A stretch of 64,000 bases of DNA from CADEED01 sp035525785 (lineage in GTDB: Bacteria > Pseudomonadota > Gammaproteobacteria > Steroidobacterales > Steroidobacteraceae): NCBI GenBank assembly GCA_035525785.1, contig DATLDQ010000126.1, positions 3,125 through 67,124 on the forward strand, read 5' to 3'. The notes beneath the pieces were generated by a model. The model was given only the letters and a program-made list of their open reading frames with translations. It was not told the DNA's origin and did no database searches. The translations under genes and the position numbers were made by a program. Each line of letters starts with the position of its first letter. Positions within the stretch are counted from its first letter, which is position 1. Shown one piece after another: positions 41,272 through 50,095 of the stretch.

Positions 41272-43623
41272 TCAGGCGACGGCGGCGTCGGAGACTTTCT
41301 TCTCGTGCGGCAGAGTCACGCGGATGCGCGTGTATTCCTTCGGCTTGGTGGCCACGCCCACGCGTCCGTTGGCCTTGTTGACCAGGTCGCGCACCAGGTC
41401 CATGCCGATACCGCGCGCGCCCCCCTCACCGGCCGTGGTGAACCCGGCGCGGAAGATCAGCGTCGCGAGCTTGCGCGGATCGACCTTGGCGGCCTCGTCC
41501 GCCGTCATCACGCCCTGGCGGACTGCCTCGGAGCGGATGCGGTCGTGGTCGAGGCCACGCCCGTCGTCTTGCACGCTCAGCTGGTAGTCATCCGTGGCGG
41601 TGCGAAGGAACTGTACCGCTACTGTTCCGATCTCGGGCTTGTCTTGCCGACCTCGATCCGCCGGCGATTCGATGCCGTGCCGGATGGCGTTGTGGATGAG
41701 CTGACCCAGAAGCTTCTCGACCATGCGGCGATACACCTGGGGAACGTCCTCGAGGCCCACGCAGACCAGGGACACGCGCTTGCCGTACATGTCCGCGAGG
41801 AAGGCGGCCATCTCTTCGAGGCTTTCCTTCGAGAGATCGGATAGCCGGGCGGCCTTTTGCGTCGACGGCAACGGGCCGGAAATCGTGGTCGCGCCGGTGC
41901 CCGCAGCGGAGGCGGGAAGTCGCGGCTGGCGGATGGTGGTGCCCGTCATCGTCGCCGAGCGCTGGGTGGCGTCGACCGCGGCGGCATCGGCCGAAGCGGG
42001 AATGGGCGCGCCGGTCTTCTCGCGCCACTCGCGCAAACGCGTCGCCACTTCGCCCTGGATCGCCAGATGCGACAGCAGGTCATCGAGCTTCACGGCCAGC
42101 GGTAGAAAATCGTTGCCAGACAGGGTCTGCTTGTCGCGCAGCTGATTGAGCGCGGCTTCGAAGCGATCCGCGCGTTCACTCACCGACGGCAGCGGCAGCC
42201 GCTCTGCCCGCGCATGGATGCCGCGGATCAGCTCGAGTATCAACACCAGCTTCTCGCGGAAAGCCTGCGGCTCGCGCGCGGGCAGCTTCATGATGGCACG
42301 CAGCTGTCCGGCCTTTTCGCGCCCTTCGCCGAGGAACAGCTCGACGCGCGACGGGTCGAGCGGGAAGAGCTCCTGCAGCACCTCGTTCAGGCGCGCATCC
42401 GGAGGGTCGATGATGGACGACGGGTCGGGCTGCGGCGGTCCCTTGGCCAGCGCGGTGGACGCGACATCGGTGGGCGCCACATCCGTCGAGGCCACATCCG
42501 TCGAGGCCACATCCGTCGAGGCCACATCCGTCGAGGCCACATCCGTCGAGGAAAGCGTGGTCGCGAGCGTGCCGACATCAGGGCCGGCTCCGAGCATCGC
42601 GGCCGGCAGCTCGATGCGATGTTCCCGCGGCAAGTGCGTGGGCAAAGACGCGGACAAAGCCGCGACGTTCTGCGTGCTGTCGGCGCTGGATGAGCCGGTG
42701 GCGCTGGTCGAGCTGCTGGCGAGGCCGGCCGAGCTCGCGCCAATGTTCTCGATCGACACATGAGCCAGCGAGGCCGCGCCTGCTGTGCCATCGCCGACGG
42801 CCCTGGCCTGGGTCGGTACTGAATCACTGGTGACGTCCATCGAGCCCAGCTCGAATTCGCCCGTGGTCATGGGTGGCAATGCGGCGACCGCGGCGGCCGC
42901 CGAGCTCGCGACGGCATCCGCCGGCGCCGGCGGCGCGGGCATCGTGGTCGCGGCGCTGCTGGCCACGGCATCGAATGCTGATGGCGGCGCCGCGACGGCA
43001 CCCGTCTCGAGCGTGCCCATGGCGGCGAGATCCGCAGACGTCAGCGTGCGACGCGTGCCGGTCTCCCCGGCGAGGCGCTTGGCGAAAGTCTCCTCGTTGA
43101 GCGCCGGCACTTCGATGGTGTGCGGCACCAGGCGCGGTGCGGAGATGCGCTCTATGGAGACGATGATGTGATGCACGCGACCATCGACCACCAGGCGCGA
43201 AAAGCGCAGGGCCAGGTGGCGGGAGCCGGAGTGGACGCGCTGCAGCGGGTTTTGCGTGGGGTCGACCAGGGCCGTGGCGTCGGCCTTCCACAGCGATTCG
43301 AGATAGGAGACGGTCTCGCGGCGCACGGCGACCGGCACCAGCTCGGCGATCACCTGGACGAAGGCCGTACCCGCGCCGCAGGTGTGGCCCAGCAGTTCCG
43401 GCGCGGCGGCCGAAGCTTCGCCCATGAGCTTGTGCTCGCGGTCGAGGAACAGCACGCCGGCATGCGAGAGCTCGAGCATGGCGTACGCCTGCGCGCGCGC
43501 CACGACCAGCTGCTCGTCGCGCGACCGGATGCTGCCGCGCTGCGTGATCGCATAGAGAGTGACGCCGATGAGGCAGACCAGCGCCGCGGCCAGCGCCACG
43601 ATGGGGAAATTGAGGAATTCCAT
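41272..43623 (-). CDS. Membrane CheA-like ATPase with degenerate HPt and PAS-like region
   Basis: 783 residues. One TM helix (about 7-27), a PAS-like region (about 45-160), a long Ala/Ser/Thr-rich linker with five STDVA repeats, then a segment (about 423-495) that aligns with a CheA HPt: where CheA has AHSIKG this protein has LELIRG, so the phospho-His is Glu464. Residues about 595-783 resemble CheA P3-P4: N-box with Asn645 (QLIHNAIRHGIE), G1 DDGRGLD (686-692) and G2 GARGIGMDLV. The ATP site therefore looks intact but the acceptor is missing. Last gene of a TonB/kinase operon. No CheW-like domain. Confidence 0.8.
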   Translation of the reverse strand: MEFLNFPIVALAAALVCLIGVTLYAITQRGSIRSRDEQLVVARAQAYAMLELSHAGVLFLDREHKLMGEASAAAPELLGHTCGAGTAFVQVIAELVPVAVRRETVSYLESLWKADATALVDPTQNPLQRVHSGSRHLALRFSRLVVDGRVHHIIVSIERISAPRLVPHTIEVPALNEETFAKRLAGETGTRRTLTSADLAAMGTLETGAVAAPPSAFDAVASSAATTMPAPPAPADAVASSAAAAVAALPPMTTGEFELGSMDVTSDSVPTQARAVGDGTAGAASLAHVSIENIGASSAGLASSSTSATGSSSADSTQNVAALSASLPTHLPREHRIELPAAMLGAGPDVGTLATTLSSTDVASTDVASTDVASTDVASTDVAPTDVASTALAKGPPQPDPSSIIDPPDARLNEVLQELFPLDPSRVELFLGEGREKAGQLRAIMKLPAREPQAFREKLVLILELIRGIHARAERLPLPSVSERADRFEAALNQLRDKQTLSGNDFLPLAVKLDDLLSHLAIQGEVATRLREWREKTGAPIPASADAAAVDATQRSATMTGTTIRQPRLPASAAGTGATTISGPLPSTQKAARLSDLSKESLEEMAAFLADMYGKRVSLVCVGLEDVPQVYRRMVEKLLGQLIHNAIRHGIESPADRGRQDKPEIGTVAVQFLRTATDDYQLSVQDDGRGLDHDRIRSEAVRQGVMTADEAAKVDPRKLATLIFRAGFTTAGEGGARGIGMDLVRDLVNKANGRVGVATKPKEYTRIRVTLPHEKKVSDAAVA
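42476..42550. repeat. Five perfect tandem copies of a 15-bp unit
   Basis: The unit GCCACATCCGTCGAG is repeated five times in frame without a mismatch, preceded by one diverged copy (42461-42475). On the minus strand it encodes repeats of Ser-Thr-Asp-Val-Ala in the linker of the CheA-like protein. Perfect identity suggests recent expansion by slippage and probable copy-number variation between strains. Confidence 0.95.
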
Positions 43624-43637
43624 GTGGCCCTCCCCAG

Positions 43638-45398
43638 CTAGTTGCCCACGCCCGCTGCAACCAGCGTGGCCGGGTCGAGGATGCCGCCGTCGTTCATGGC
43701 CTGCGACATCCGGTCGAGAGCATGCAGCAATTCGTCGCAGGATGCGAAGCGATGATCGCGTGACTTCGACATCAGCCTTTCGAGCAGCGGTTGATAGCCG
43801 AGGTGATGCATGGGCAATTCCGGCACGGGCGCCATCACATGCTGCTGGAGCACATCGATGGCCGAAGCGCCGAGATACGGCTTACGGCCCGCGAGCATCT
43901 CGTAGAGGATCACGCCGAGGCTATAGAGATCGGTGCGCGCATCGAGCGCTTCGCCCTGCGCCTGCTCCGGGCTCATGTAGTACGGCGAGCCACGCAAAAC
44001 TCCCGTGCGCGTGCTGCTGTCGCCGCCCAGCAGGCTGCGCGCGAGGCCGAAGTCGATGAGCACCACGCTGCCATCGTCACGCAGCATCACGTTCGGCGGC
44101 TTGAGGTCGCGGTGGATGATGTCCGCCTCATGCACGACCTTGAGCGAGCGGGCGATCTCCTTGAGGAATGCGATGGCTTCGTCCGCGGTCAGCGGGTTCT
44201 GCAGGCGAGCCTTGAGGTCGCCGCAGGGGAAATACTCCATCGCCAGGTACTCGACGCCCTCATGGATGCCGTAGTCGAAGAGATCGATGATGGACGGGTG
44301 ATCGAGAGCCGCGATGGCCTCGAATTCACGCTGGAACATGATGGCGCGCGCACCCGTGTCATTGGGGTCACCCGTGTGCCGGCGCTTGGAGATCTTCAAA
44401 GCGACGTTGTGGCCGACGTCCTCCGAGATTGCCAGGTAGACGGCCGCTGCCTCCGATTCACCGATGCGTTGCAGAATGGTGTAGCCGGGGATCTGGTGGC
44501 TTTCGGGCGCGACCGATTTGATTTCTTTCGACGGCGGCTGCGAGCCGGACAGCGACTGCGAGGCCGATATGGGCACGGGTGTGGCCGGCGCTGGCGTCGG
44601 CGCCGCAACCGCGGCGGGAGCCACCTTGGTGGGATGCGATGCCAGCGCGATGCTCGCGGCCTTGGCGAGACTCGCGCCGGTATGCGTGGCGATGTGGGGC
44701 CGCCCAGGAGACGGCGTCGCCGCGGATGAAGCGGAAGGCGCGGGCGATTCGGTGGGTGGCGTCACGGCGGACGGCGGCGCGGCGGGGAGCGTCGCGGTGG
44801 CGAGCTTCGCAGCCTGCGCGAGGCTCGCGCCGGTGTGCGTGGAAATGTGCGGCGGCAGCGGGGCCATCGCCGAGTCGGCCAGTCGTGGCGATGTCTTCCC
44901 GGCGGTATCGGCCGGCCTGCTCGCCGGGTGTCCGGAGCGTTCGGCTGCCTGGGCATCCGCACGCGCCGCACGGCGCGCCGCCTCCTTCTCGATGGCGCGC
45001 AGCGTGAGCTTGATCGACCGCTGCAGGCGCGCGGGCGTCAGCAGCCGCTTCGGTAGATAGTCGGCGGCGCCGAGGCGCAGCGCGCGCACGGCGGCGAGCT
45101 CGCTGCCGCCTTCAGCGAGGATGATCATCTCCGGGAAGCCGGGCTGGCTGCGCAGCTTGCGGATCCAGTCGAAACCGTCGGTGGTCGGCTCCTCGATGCC
45201 TTCGTCGAAGGCCAGCGAGAGCATGATCACGTCGTAGTCGCGAACCGTCATGGCGGTGCGTACGCGACCGAAGGACGTCCAGTCCATCACGACCATCGAA
45301 TCTTCCGGCCAACCGGCGCCGACCACGTGCTGCAGCCACTGCGCGTATCTGCCGTCGTTCTCGACGATCAGGAATTTCTGTGGGCGCGGCGCTTCCAT
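43638..45398 (-). CDS. Ser/Thr protein kinase with N-terminal pseudo-receiver
   Basis: 586 residues from ATG 45398, which starts one base after the stop of the TonB gene. Residues 1-130 look like a response-regulator receiver, but the phospho-acceptor position holds Ser61 (DVIMLSLAF) while the conserved Lys117 (YLPKR) remains. A Pro/Ala linker carries two copies of PHIxTHTGASLAxAA (183-197, 234-248). The eukaryotic-type kinase domain (about 303-565) has Lys335 (VALKISK), HRDLKPPN with Asp431, and DFG at 449-451, so it should be active. No TM helix or PASTA domain. Middle gene of the operon. Confidence 0.92.
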   Translation of the reverse strand: MEAPRPQKFLIVENDGRYAQWLQHVVGAGWPEDSMVVMDWTSFGRVRTAMTVRDYDVIMLSLAFDEGIEEPTTDGFDWIRKLRSQPGFPEMIILAEGGSELAAVRALRLGAADYLPKRLLTPARLQRSIKLTLRAIEKEAARRAARADAQAAERSGHPASRPADTAGKTSPRLADSAMAPLPPHISTHTGASLAQAAKLATATLPAAPPSAVTPPTESPAPSASSAATPSPGRPHIATHTGASLAKAASIALASHPTKVAPAAVAAPTPAPATPVPISASQSLSGSQPPSKEIKSVAPESHQIPGYTILQRIGESEAAAVYLAISEDVGHNVALKISKRRHTGDPNDTGARAIMFQREFEAIAALDHPSIIDLFDYGIHEGVEYLAMEYFPCGDLKARLQNPLTADEAIAFLKEIARSLKVVHEADIIHRDLKPPNVMLRDDGSVVLIDFGLARSLLGGDSSTRTGVLRGSPYYMSPEQAQGEALDARTDLYSLGVILYEMLAGRKPYLGASAIDVLQQHVMAPVPELPMHHLGYQPLLERLMSKSRDHRFASCDELLHALDRMSQAMNDGGILDPATLVAAGVGN

Positions 45399-45399
45399 G

Positions 45400-47619
45400 T
45401 CAGTCTTCCGCGAAGCGGATGCGCACCGCGGCGCGCTGTTCCACGGCCTTGCCATCGCGCATCACCGGCTTGTAGCGCCACTGCGCGACCGCCACCAGGG
45501 CGGCGTTGTCGAACGTCCGGCGCGGGCTCGAGTTCGTGACGACGACGTCCCCCGTCGAACCGTCGGCGCGAACGGTGAACTCCACCTCGACCCAGCCGGC
45601 CCCGCGACTCATGCGCGACAGCACCGGGTACCTGGGCGCCACGTATTCGAGGCGCTGCAGCGTGTTGGCGCCGACCACTTCGGCCCTCACCGGCACACTG
45701 GTACGCGCATCCGAGAGTTGCTTCTCGAGCTCGCCGAGCTCGGGCGGACCGAAACCGATGGTGTGCGCTTCATTGAGCCAGTTGTCAGCGTCGGCCACAT
45801 CACCGCGCGCGAGCGCTTCGCGTGCTTCGGAAAGATAGGCGGCACCCAATCCCTGGCGCGCGGTGCTGACCGCCGCGCTGGTGGCATCGGTGCTGATGAG
45901 CGCGAGGAAGTGTGTCTTGGCGCTGTCATTGGCCGGCTGCAACAGCTTCTTGCCCGACAGCGCCGCATTGAACGAACGGGTCAGCGAGGTCACGCGCTCG
46001 GCGCGCGCGCTGATCAACGTGTCCTGCAGCGAGCGGCGGATGGTGGTCATCTCCTGGCGCGGAGCGCCGGCGCCGTCCGCGTTCGCCAGCCAGCGTTCGG
46101 TGTCGGCGGCATTGCCTGCGGCGGCGGCCGAAGCGGCGCGATCGAGCAGCTGGCGCTGCAGCGCGCGCGCGGGTTCCACGAGCGCCGGGTCATCGGGCTG
46201 CAACTGGCGCGCGGCGTCGAGATAGAAGCGCGCATTGTCGCCCGAGGGCTCGATGAGCGCGCCGCTGCGCAGGCGGGCATTCGCGAGGCGGACGTAGGTC
46301 GCGCTCTTCTCCTGCTGATCCTGCGTCGCGCTGTCGCTCTTGCGCGTGAGTGAAGCGCGTTCCCGCTCCATCTCTATCTGCATCATCAGGAAGGCGCCGC
46401 GCGCGGTGGCTGGCGTGAGCGACTCGGCGACGGCGACCATGTTGCGCGCGTCTTCCGCGTTCCCGGCCGTCAGCGCGCGCTCGGCGGCGCTCAGCAGGCG
46501 GTCGGCCACGCGCACCAGTCCGGCCTGGGCCAGTGTGTTGCCCGGGTCGAGCTCGAGCGCGCCGGTGAAGAGGGCGACGGCGTTGTGGCCCGCCGGAGAG
46601 GCGAGCTCGCCGCGTTGCAAGGCGGATTCGGCCTGCGCGAGCAGGTCGCGCAGGCGCTGGTCGTGCGTGAGCGCGGGTGAGGGCGAAGGTATCTGGGGCG
46701 CGGTCTCGTCGGGCACCTGCACGATGCCGCTCGAAGCCGGTCGCAGGTTTGCCGATTCGTCCGTGCGGTCGGACGGGCGCGCCGCCGGTGCTTCGGCCTG
46801 AGGCTGGGGCGCGGTCGCAAGCGCGGGCGGAGCGGGGGGTTGGGCCGGCGCGCGTTCCGCGGCCTGGGTCTCGGTCGCAGCCTGCGACGGGGGCTGTGCG
46901 GGCGCCGATTCGGTCGTGTCCGCCTGCGTGCTAACTACCTGCGCGGCGCCCGCCGGCGCGGGGTTCTTGCCGCCCGACGAGAACACGAACCAGGCTACAC
47001 CGGCGGCAACCACGGCCGCGGCGCCCAGGATGCCGGGCAGCAGTGCGCGGCCGACCCCGGGGTCGCCGGAGCTGCGCGCCTTCTTCTCTTCGATTGCCTG
47101 GGCCCTGGCCGCTTTGGCCTGGGCCTTCGCTTGTGCCTTGTTCTGGGACTCGAGGCGCGAGAAATCGGGACGTACCTGCTCGAGCGTGCGCTCGACGTTT
47201 TCAACCTCGTGGCGGCGCAACGCGGCATCCACGAACAGGCGCACGCGCGGCGCGGAAACGGGACGGTGCAGGAAGCGATAGACCACGCCCGAGGTGATCT
47301 GCGCCGCCACCTTTGACTGTTCCTCGGCCGTCCCCACGACCACGAGAACGAGATCGGGCCATGTGGAGCGCAAGCGCTCGGCCATTCCGGCGAGATCACC
47401 CTCGATGAACATGCTGTCGAGCAGTGCCGCCGAAACGCGACGGCTGTTCAGGTGCGGCGTGAGCTCGGCTTCCGAGGAGACGAGGATGAGGTCGTTGGAG
47501 GGGTCAATCGTGCTGCGCAGGAGCCCGATGAGAGCCCGATCCTGCGTAATCGCTGCGATCGCCACTGGTGCGGGACCATTGGCGAACATGGGCGACTCGA
47601 ATTCCGACTGCGGCAACAT
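45400..47619 (-). CDS. Receiver-TM-TPR-TonB fusion protein
   Basis: 739 residues with an unusual order of domains. Residues about 18-137 form a receiver-like domain with Asp68 at the acceptor position (SAALLDSMF) but Arg119 where the conserved Lys should be (FLHRP). A basic coiled segment, one TM helix (about 192-213) and a long Pro/Ala spacer follow, then several TPR-like helical repeats (about 310-640) and a TonB C-terminal domain (about 654-739: 'EYVAPRYPVLSRMSRGAGWVEVEFTVRADGSTGDVVVTNSSP'). The receiver is cytoplasmic and TonB periplasmic. First gene of the operon. The start may instead be ATG 47589. Confidence 0.88.
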   Translation of the reverse strand: MLPQSEFESPMFANGPAPVAIAAITQDRALIGLLRSTIDPSNDLILVSSEAELTPHLNSRRVSAALLDSMFIEGDLAGMAERLRSTWPDLVLVVVGTAEEQSKVAAQITSGVVYRFLHRPVSAPRVRLFVDAALRRHEVENVERTLEQVRPDFSRLESQNKAQAKAQAKAARAQAIEEKKARSSGDPGVGRALLPGILGAAAVVAAGVAWFVFSSGGKNPAPAGAAQVVSTQADTTESAPAQPPSQAATETQAAERAPAQPPAPPALATAPQPQAEAPAARPSDRTDESANLRPASSGIVQVPDETAPQIPSPSPALTHDQRLRDLLAQAESALQRGELASPAGHNAVALFTGALELDPGNTLAQAGLVRVADRLLSAAERALTAGNAEDARNMVAVAESLTPATARGAFLMMQIEMERERASLTRKSDSATQDQQEKSATYVRLANARLRSGALIEPSGDNARFYLDAARQLQPDDPALVEPARALQRQLLDRAASAAAAGNAADTERWLANADGAGAPRQEMTTIRRSLQDTLISARAERVTSLTRSFNAALSGKKLLQPANDSAKTHFLALISTDATSAAVSTARQGLGAAYLSEAREALARGDVADADNWLNEAHTIGFGPPELGELEKQLSDARTSVPVRAEVVGANTLQRLEYVAPRYPVLSRMSRGAGWVEVEFTVRADGSTGDVVVTNSSPRRTFDNAALVAVAQWRYKPVMRDGKAVEQRAAVRIRFAED

Positions 47620-47670
47620 GCGGGCGGTGGTGCATCCGGCGAAAAGCAGGCAAAACGCGGGGAGCGAAGC

Positions 47671-47695
47671 ACTTTAACAAGATATGTAAGTTTAT
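47671..47695 (-). promoter_or_regulatory. AT-rich candidate promoter patch of the TonB/kinase operon
   Basis: The stretch TTTAACAAGATATGTAAGTTTA stands out as AT-rich in this GC-rich DNA and lies 52-76 bases before the TonB fusion start. Exact -10 and -35 boxes cannot be chosen with confidence. Confidence 0.35.
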
Positions 47696-47783
47696 CGGGG
47701 AAGGCCGCACCGGGGCCTCGCGCACCAGCAATCCGTGAACTGCGTCCCGCGGCCAATGTCCTGTAACGAGACGACTTTCACAG

Positions 47784-47814
47784 TTGGGGCGGCCATCGAT
47801 GGCCCGGGTATTAT
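47784..47814 (+). promoter_or_regulatory. Candidate promoter with internal palindrome, secreted-protein gene
   Basis: TTGGGG (47784-47789) and TATTAT (47809-47814) are spaced by 19 bases. A perfect 14-base palindrome GGCCATCGATGGCC (47791-47804) lies between them, where a bound regulator would block RNA polymerase. The gene start is 45 bases downstream, behind GGAGACAAGAG. Confidence 0.35.
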
Positions 47815-47858
47815 CCGTCCCCCGCCCGGGTCCGTCGCCCAGCCCTGGAGACAAGAGA

Positions 47859-48821
47859 ATGCGATCTGTCCAGACCCTTGCCCTGACCCTGTGCCTTACC
47901 CTCGGCCTGATGTTCGCCGTAAACCAGACGGCTTTCGCGGCCGGACCCAATGGCGCACAGGAGCGCGGCGCCGAGCAATTCCTCAAGGCCGTGGCCAGCG
48001 GCAACGCCCAGGCCATCGCGCAGGAGCTGCATCCCGAAGAGCTCGAGAAGCTGCGCACGCGGTTGCTGACGCTGCTGCGCGCCGAGAATGCGCGCGGCGA
48101 CAGCACCTATCGCAACCGGCTGTTCGGCCCGGGCCGGTCGCTCGCGGATCTCGAGAGCATGACGGCGGTGCGCTTCTACACGGTGCTGTCCGACCGCCTG
48201 CGCATACGCGCGCGCGAATTCCAGCGGTTCGACTGGCTCGCGGCCGTGCCGGAGGGCAAGGTTGTCTATCTACTTGGTCGCGGCGAGCCACCCAAGGAGC
48301 GCGGCGCGGTCAAGGTGACGGTCACGGTGGCGCTGGCGCAGTACGGCGCGCAATGGCGCGCGATCATCCCGAGCGAAATCGACGCGCAGATCGACGACCT
48401 CATCGAGGGGCGCACATCGTCGCAGTTCGCCACGAGTCCGGCCGCGTCGGCCGGCGCGAATCCGACCGGCGCTGCGGCGCCACCGGCCACGCCGCTGGCG
48501 CCGGGCATCAGCGAGCTGCTGGCGCGCGCCGAGGCCGCGCTCGCCGGAGGCCATTGCGAGCAGTACTACGATGAATTCATGAGCCCCAACTTCAACAAGG
48601 CCACGTCCCGCAGCGCGCGCAAGACCCTGGTCACGGCCTGCACCAACAGCGAGTCCACACGCGAGACCATGATCACGACGCTGCGCGTCGTGCAGGAGCT
48701 CTCGCCGCGCTACGACATGGGCGGCAGCCGCGCCATCTACGACGTGAGCGGGCAGGGCCTGCCGTACTCGCGCTTCGTGCTGGAGCGCGACAAGGACATG
48801 CGCTGGTACATCGCCGAGTAG
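47859..48821 (+). CDS. Secreted protein of unknown function
   Basis: 320 residues from ATG 47859 with a signal peptide (to about residue 27, AFAAG). The mature protein has a helical first half (residues about 30-190) with 'GAEQFLKAVASGNAQAIAQELHPEELEKL', a Pro/Ala linker (about 195-220) and a C-terminal part with two cysteines (GGHCEQYYDEF, VTACTNS). It may be a two-domain, NTF2-like or helical periplasmic protein, but I recognise no family. It diverges from the TonB/kinase operon across a 239-base intergenic region. Confidence 0.7.
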   Translation: MRSVQTLALTLCLTLGLMFAVNQTAFAAGPNGAQERGAEQFLKAVASGNAQAIAQELHPEELEKLRTRLLTLLRAENARGDSTYRNRLFGPGRSLADLESMTAVRFYTVLSDRLRIRAREFQRFDWLAAVPEGKVVYLLGRGEPPKERGAVKVTVTVALAQYGAQWRAIIPSEIDAQIDDLIEGRTSSQFATSPAASAGANPTGAAAPPATPLAPGISELLARAEAALAGGHCEQYYDEFMSPNFNKATSRSARKTLVTACTNSESTRETMITTLRVVQELSPRYDMGGSRAIYDVSGQGLPYSRFVLERDKDMRWYIAE

Positions 48822-48839
48822 TTTGGGAGCCTGCCTCAG

Positions 48840-49319
48840 ATGCTGAACATCAGGGCCGCCACGCCGGCGGATGCGGAGACGGTCGCGGGCCTGGTGCGCG
48901 CCCTCGCGGACTACGAGAAGCTGCTGGACGAGGCGCGCGCCACACCCGAGGATTTCCGCCGCGAGCTCGAATCACCCACCCCGGTCATCCACGTGCTGAT
49001 CGCGGAGTGGGACGGCAAACCCGCGGGTTTCGCGCTGTACTTCTTCAACTTCTCGACCTTCGTCGGGCGCCCGGGCCTGTACCTCGAAGACCTGTTCGTC
49101 CATCCGGAGCTGCGCAGTCACGGCATCGGCCGCGGGCTGTTGCGCGCGCTGGCGCGCGTCGCGCGCGAGCGCGGCTGCGGCCGCATGGAGTGGGCGGTGC
49201 TCGACTGGAACGAGCCGGCGCTCAAGTTCTACCAGTCGCTCGGCGCGCGGCAGATGAAGGAATGGATAGTGCACCGGCTGACGCCGGTGGAGATCGACAG
49301 GCTCGCGTCCGAGAGCTAG
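48840..49319 (+). CDS. GNAT-family N-acetyltransferase
   Basis: 159 residues. The GNAT fold is clear: 'IRAATPADAETVAGLVRALADYEK' at the start, 'LYLEDLFVHPELRSHGIGRGLLRALARVARERGC' containing the acetyl-CoA pyrophosphate loop (R-x-x-G-I-G), and 'WAVLDWNEPALKFYQSLGA'. It resembles diamine (spermidine/thialysine) acetyltransferase-like members, which share 'YEK' and 'FNFSTF', so an amine substrate is possible. It follows the secreted-protein gene by 18 bases. Confidence 0.88.
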   Translation: MLNIRAATPADAETVAGLVRALADYEKLLDEARATPEDFRRELESPTPVIHVLIAEWDGKPAGFALYFFNFSTFVGRPGLYLEDLFVHPELRSHGIGRGLLRALARVARERGCGRMEWAVLDWNEPALKFYQSLGARQMKEWIVHRLTPVEIDRLASES

Positions 49320-49332
49320 CGGCTCTGCGCGC

Positions 49333-50079
49333 TCAGTTTCCGCCGAGGGCGAACTGGTTGCCCTGGTATGAAAGGCGCGCGCCCGACTGGGTGATCTCGT
49401 CGACGCGCACGCCCTCGGGCAACGACTCGCCCTCGCGCAGCTTGCGCATGTTGATGAACACGAATCGCTTGGCGGGGTCGGCGTCGTACACGTGCAGGTC
49501 CATGCGCAGGTCCGGGATCCGCGTGCCCCTGGCCAGCATCTCGTCACGCGAAGGCACGCCGCCCGCGCGGCGCACCGCTGCGGCCGCGCCGGCCTGCTCG
49601 GGAGTGATTGCCGGTCGGTAGTCGCGCGAGTCGTAGTCGGGCGGCACCGAGGTTTCCGAGCCCGACAACATCGGGTCCTCGGCGAGCGGCGGCGCCGGGC
49701 TGGGCGCGACCACTCCCGCGTCGGGGGGCGTTGCGATCGCATTGGGGCTCGCCGGGACGGAAGCCGCAGGCACATTCACCTGGAACGTCACGGTCGCGGG
49801 CACGGTCACTTCACCGTTCGGCGGGCGCGCCGCGGTGGGCGCGGGCGCGGGGGCAGGCGTATTCGCCGGCACGGCGGCCGCGGGTGGCTCGCCTCCGGAC
49901 CTGTGCATCACCACCCAGGCCAGCACCGCGGCATTCACGGCGAGCAGCACGGCCAGGCCCACTGCCCAGAGCGGAAAGCGCCGGCGCGGAGCCGCCACTT
50001 TCACCTCGAAGAGCGCGGGCGCCGACTGGCGCTGGCGATCGGACTCGGATTTCTTGAGGGCGTCGAGGATGAAGGACAT
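49333..50079 (-). CDS. gspB: GspB, accessory protein of type II secretion
   Basis: 248 residues from ATG 50079 (MSFILDALKKSESDRQRQ, the characteristic GspB start). One TM helix (about 37-57), a Pro/Ala-rich periplasmic spacer and a C-terminal GspB domain (about 175-248: 'IPDLRMDLHVYDADPAKRFVFINMRKLREGESL ... GARLSYQGNQFAL'). GspA/ExeA and GspB help the secretin GspD assemble across the peptidoglycan. The gene starts 16 bases after exeA ends; the rest of the secretion cluster is not in this window. Confidence 0.92.
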   Translation of the reverse strand: MSFILDALKKSESDRQRQSAPALFEVKVAAPRRRFPLWAVGLAVLLAVNAAVLAWVVMHRSGGEPPAAAVPANTPAPAPAPTAARPPNGEVTVPATVTFQVNVPAASVPASPNAIATPPDAGVVAPSPAPPLAEDPMLSGSETSVPPDYDSRDYRPAITPEQAGAAAAVRRAGGVPSRDEMLARGTRIPDLRMDLHVYDADPAKRFVFINMRKLREGESLPEGVRVDEITQSGARLSYQGNQFALGGN

Positions 50080-50095
50080 GGTTCGCCGTCCGCTC

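Noticed and set aside
42476..42550. Short regular repeats, checked as a CRISPR array
   Set aside because: Copies are directly adjacent with no spacers and are in frame inside a coding sequence.
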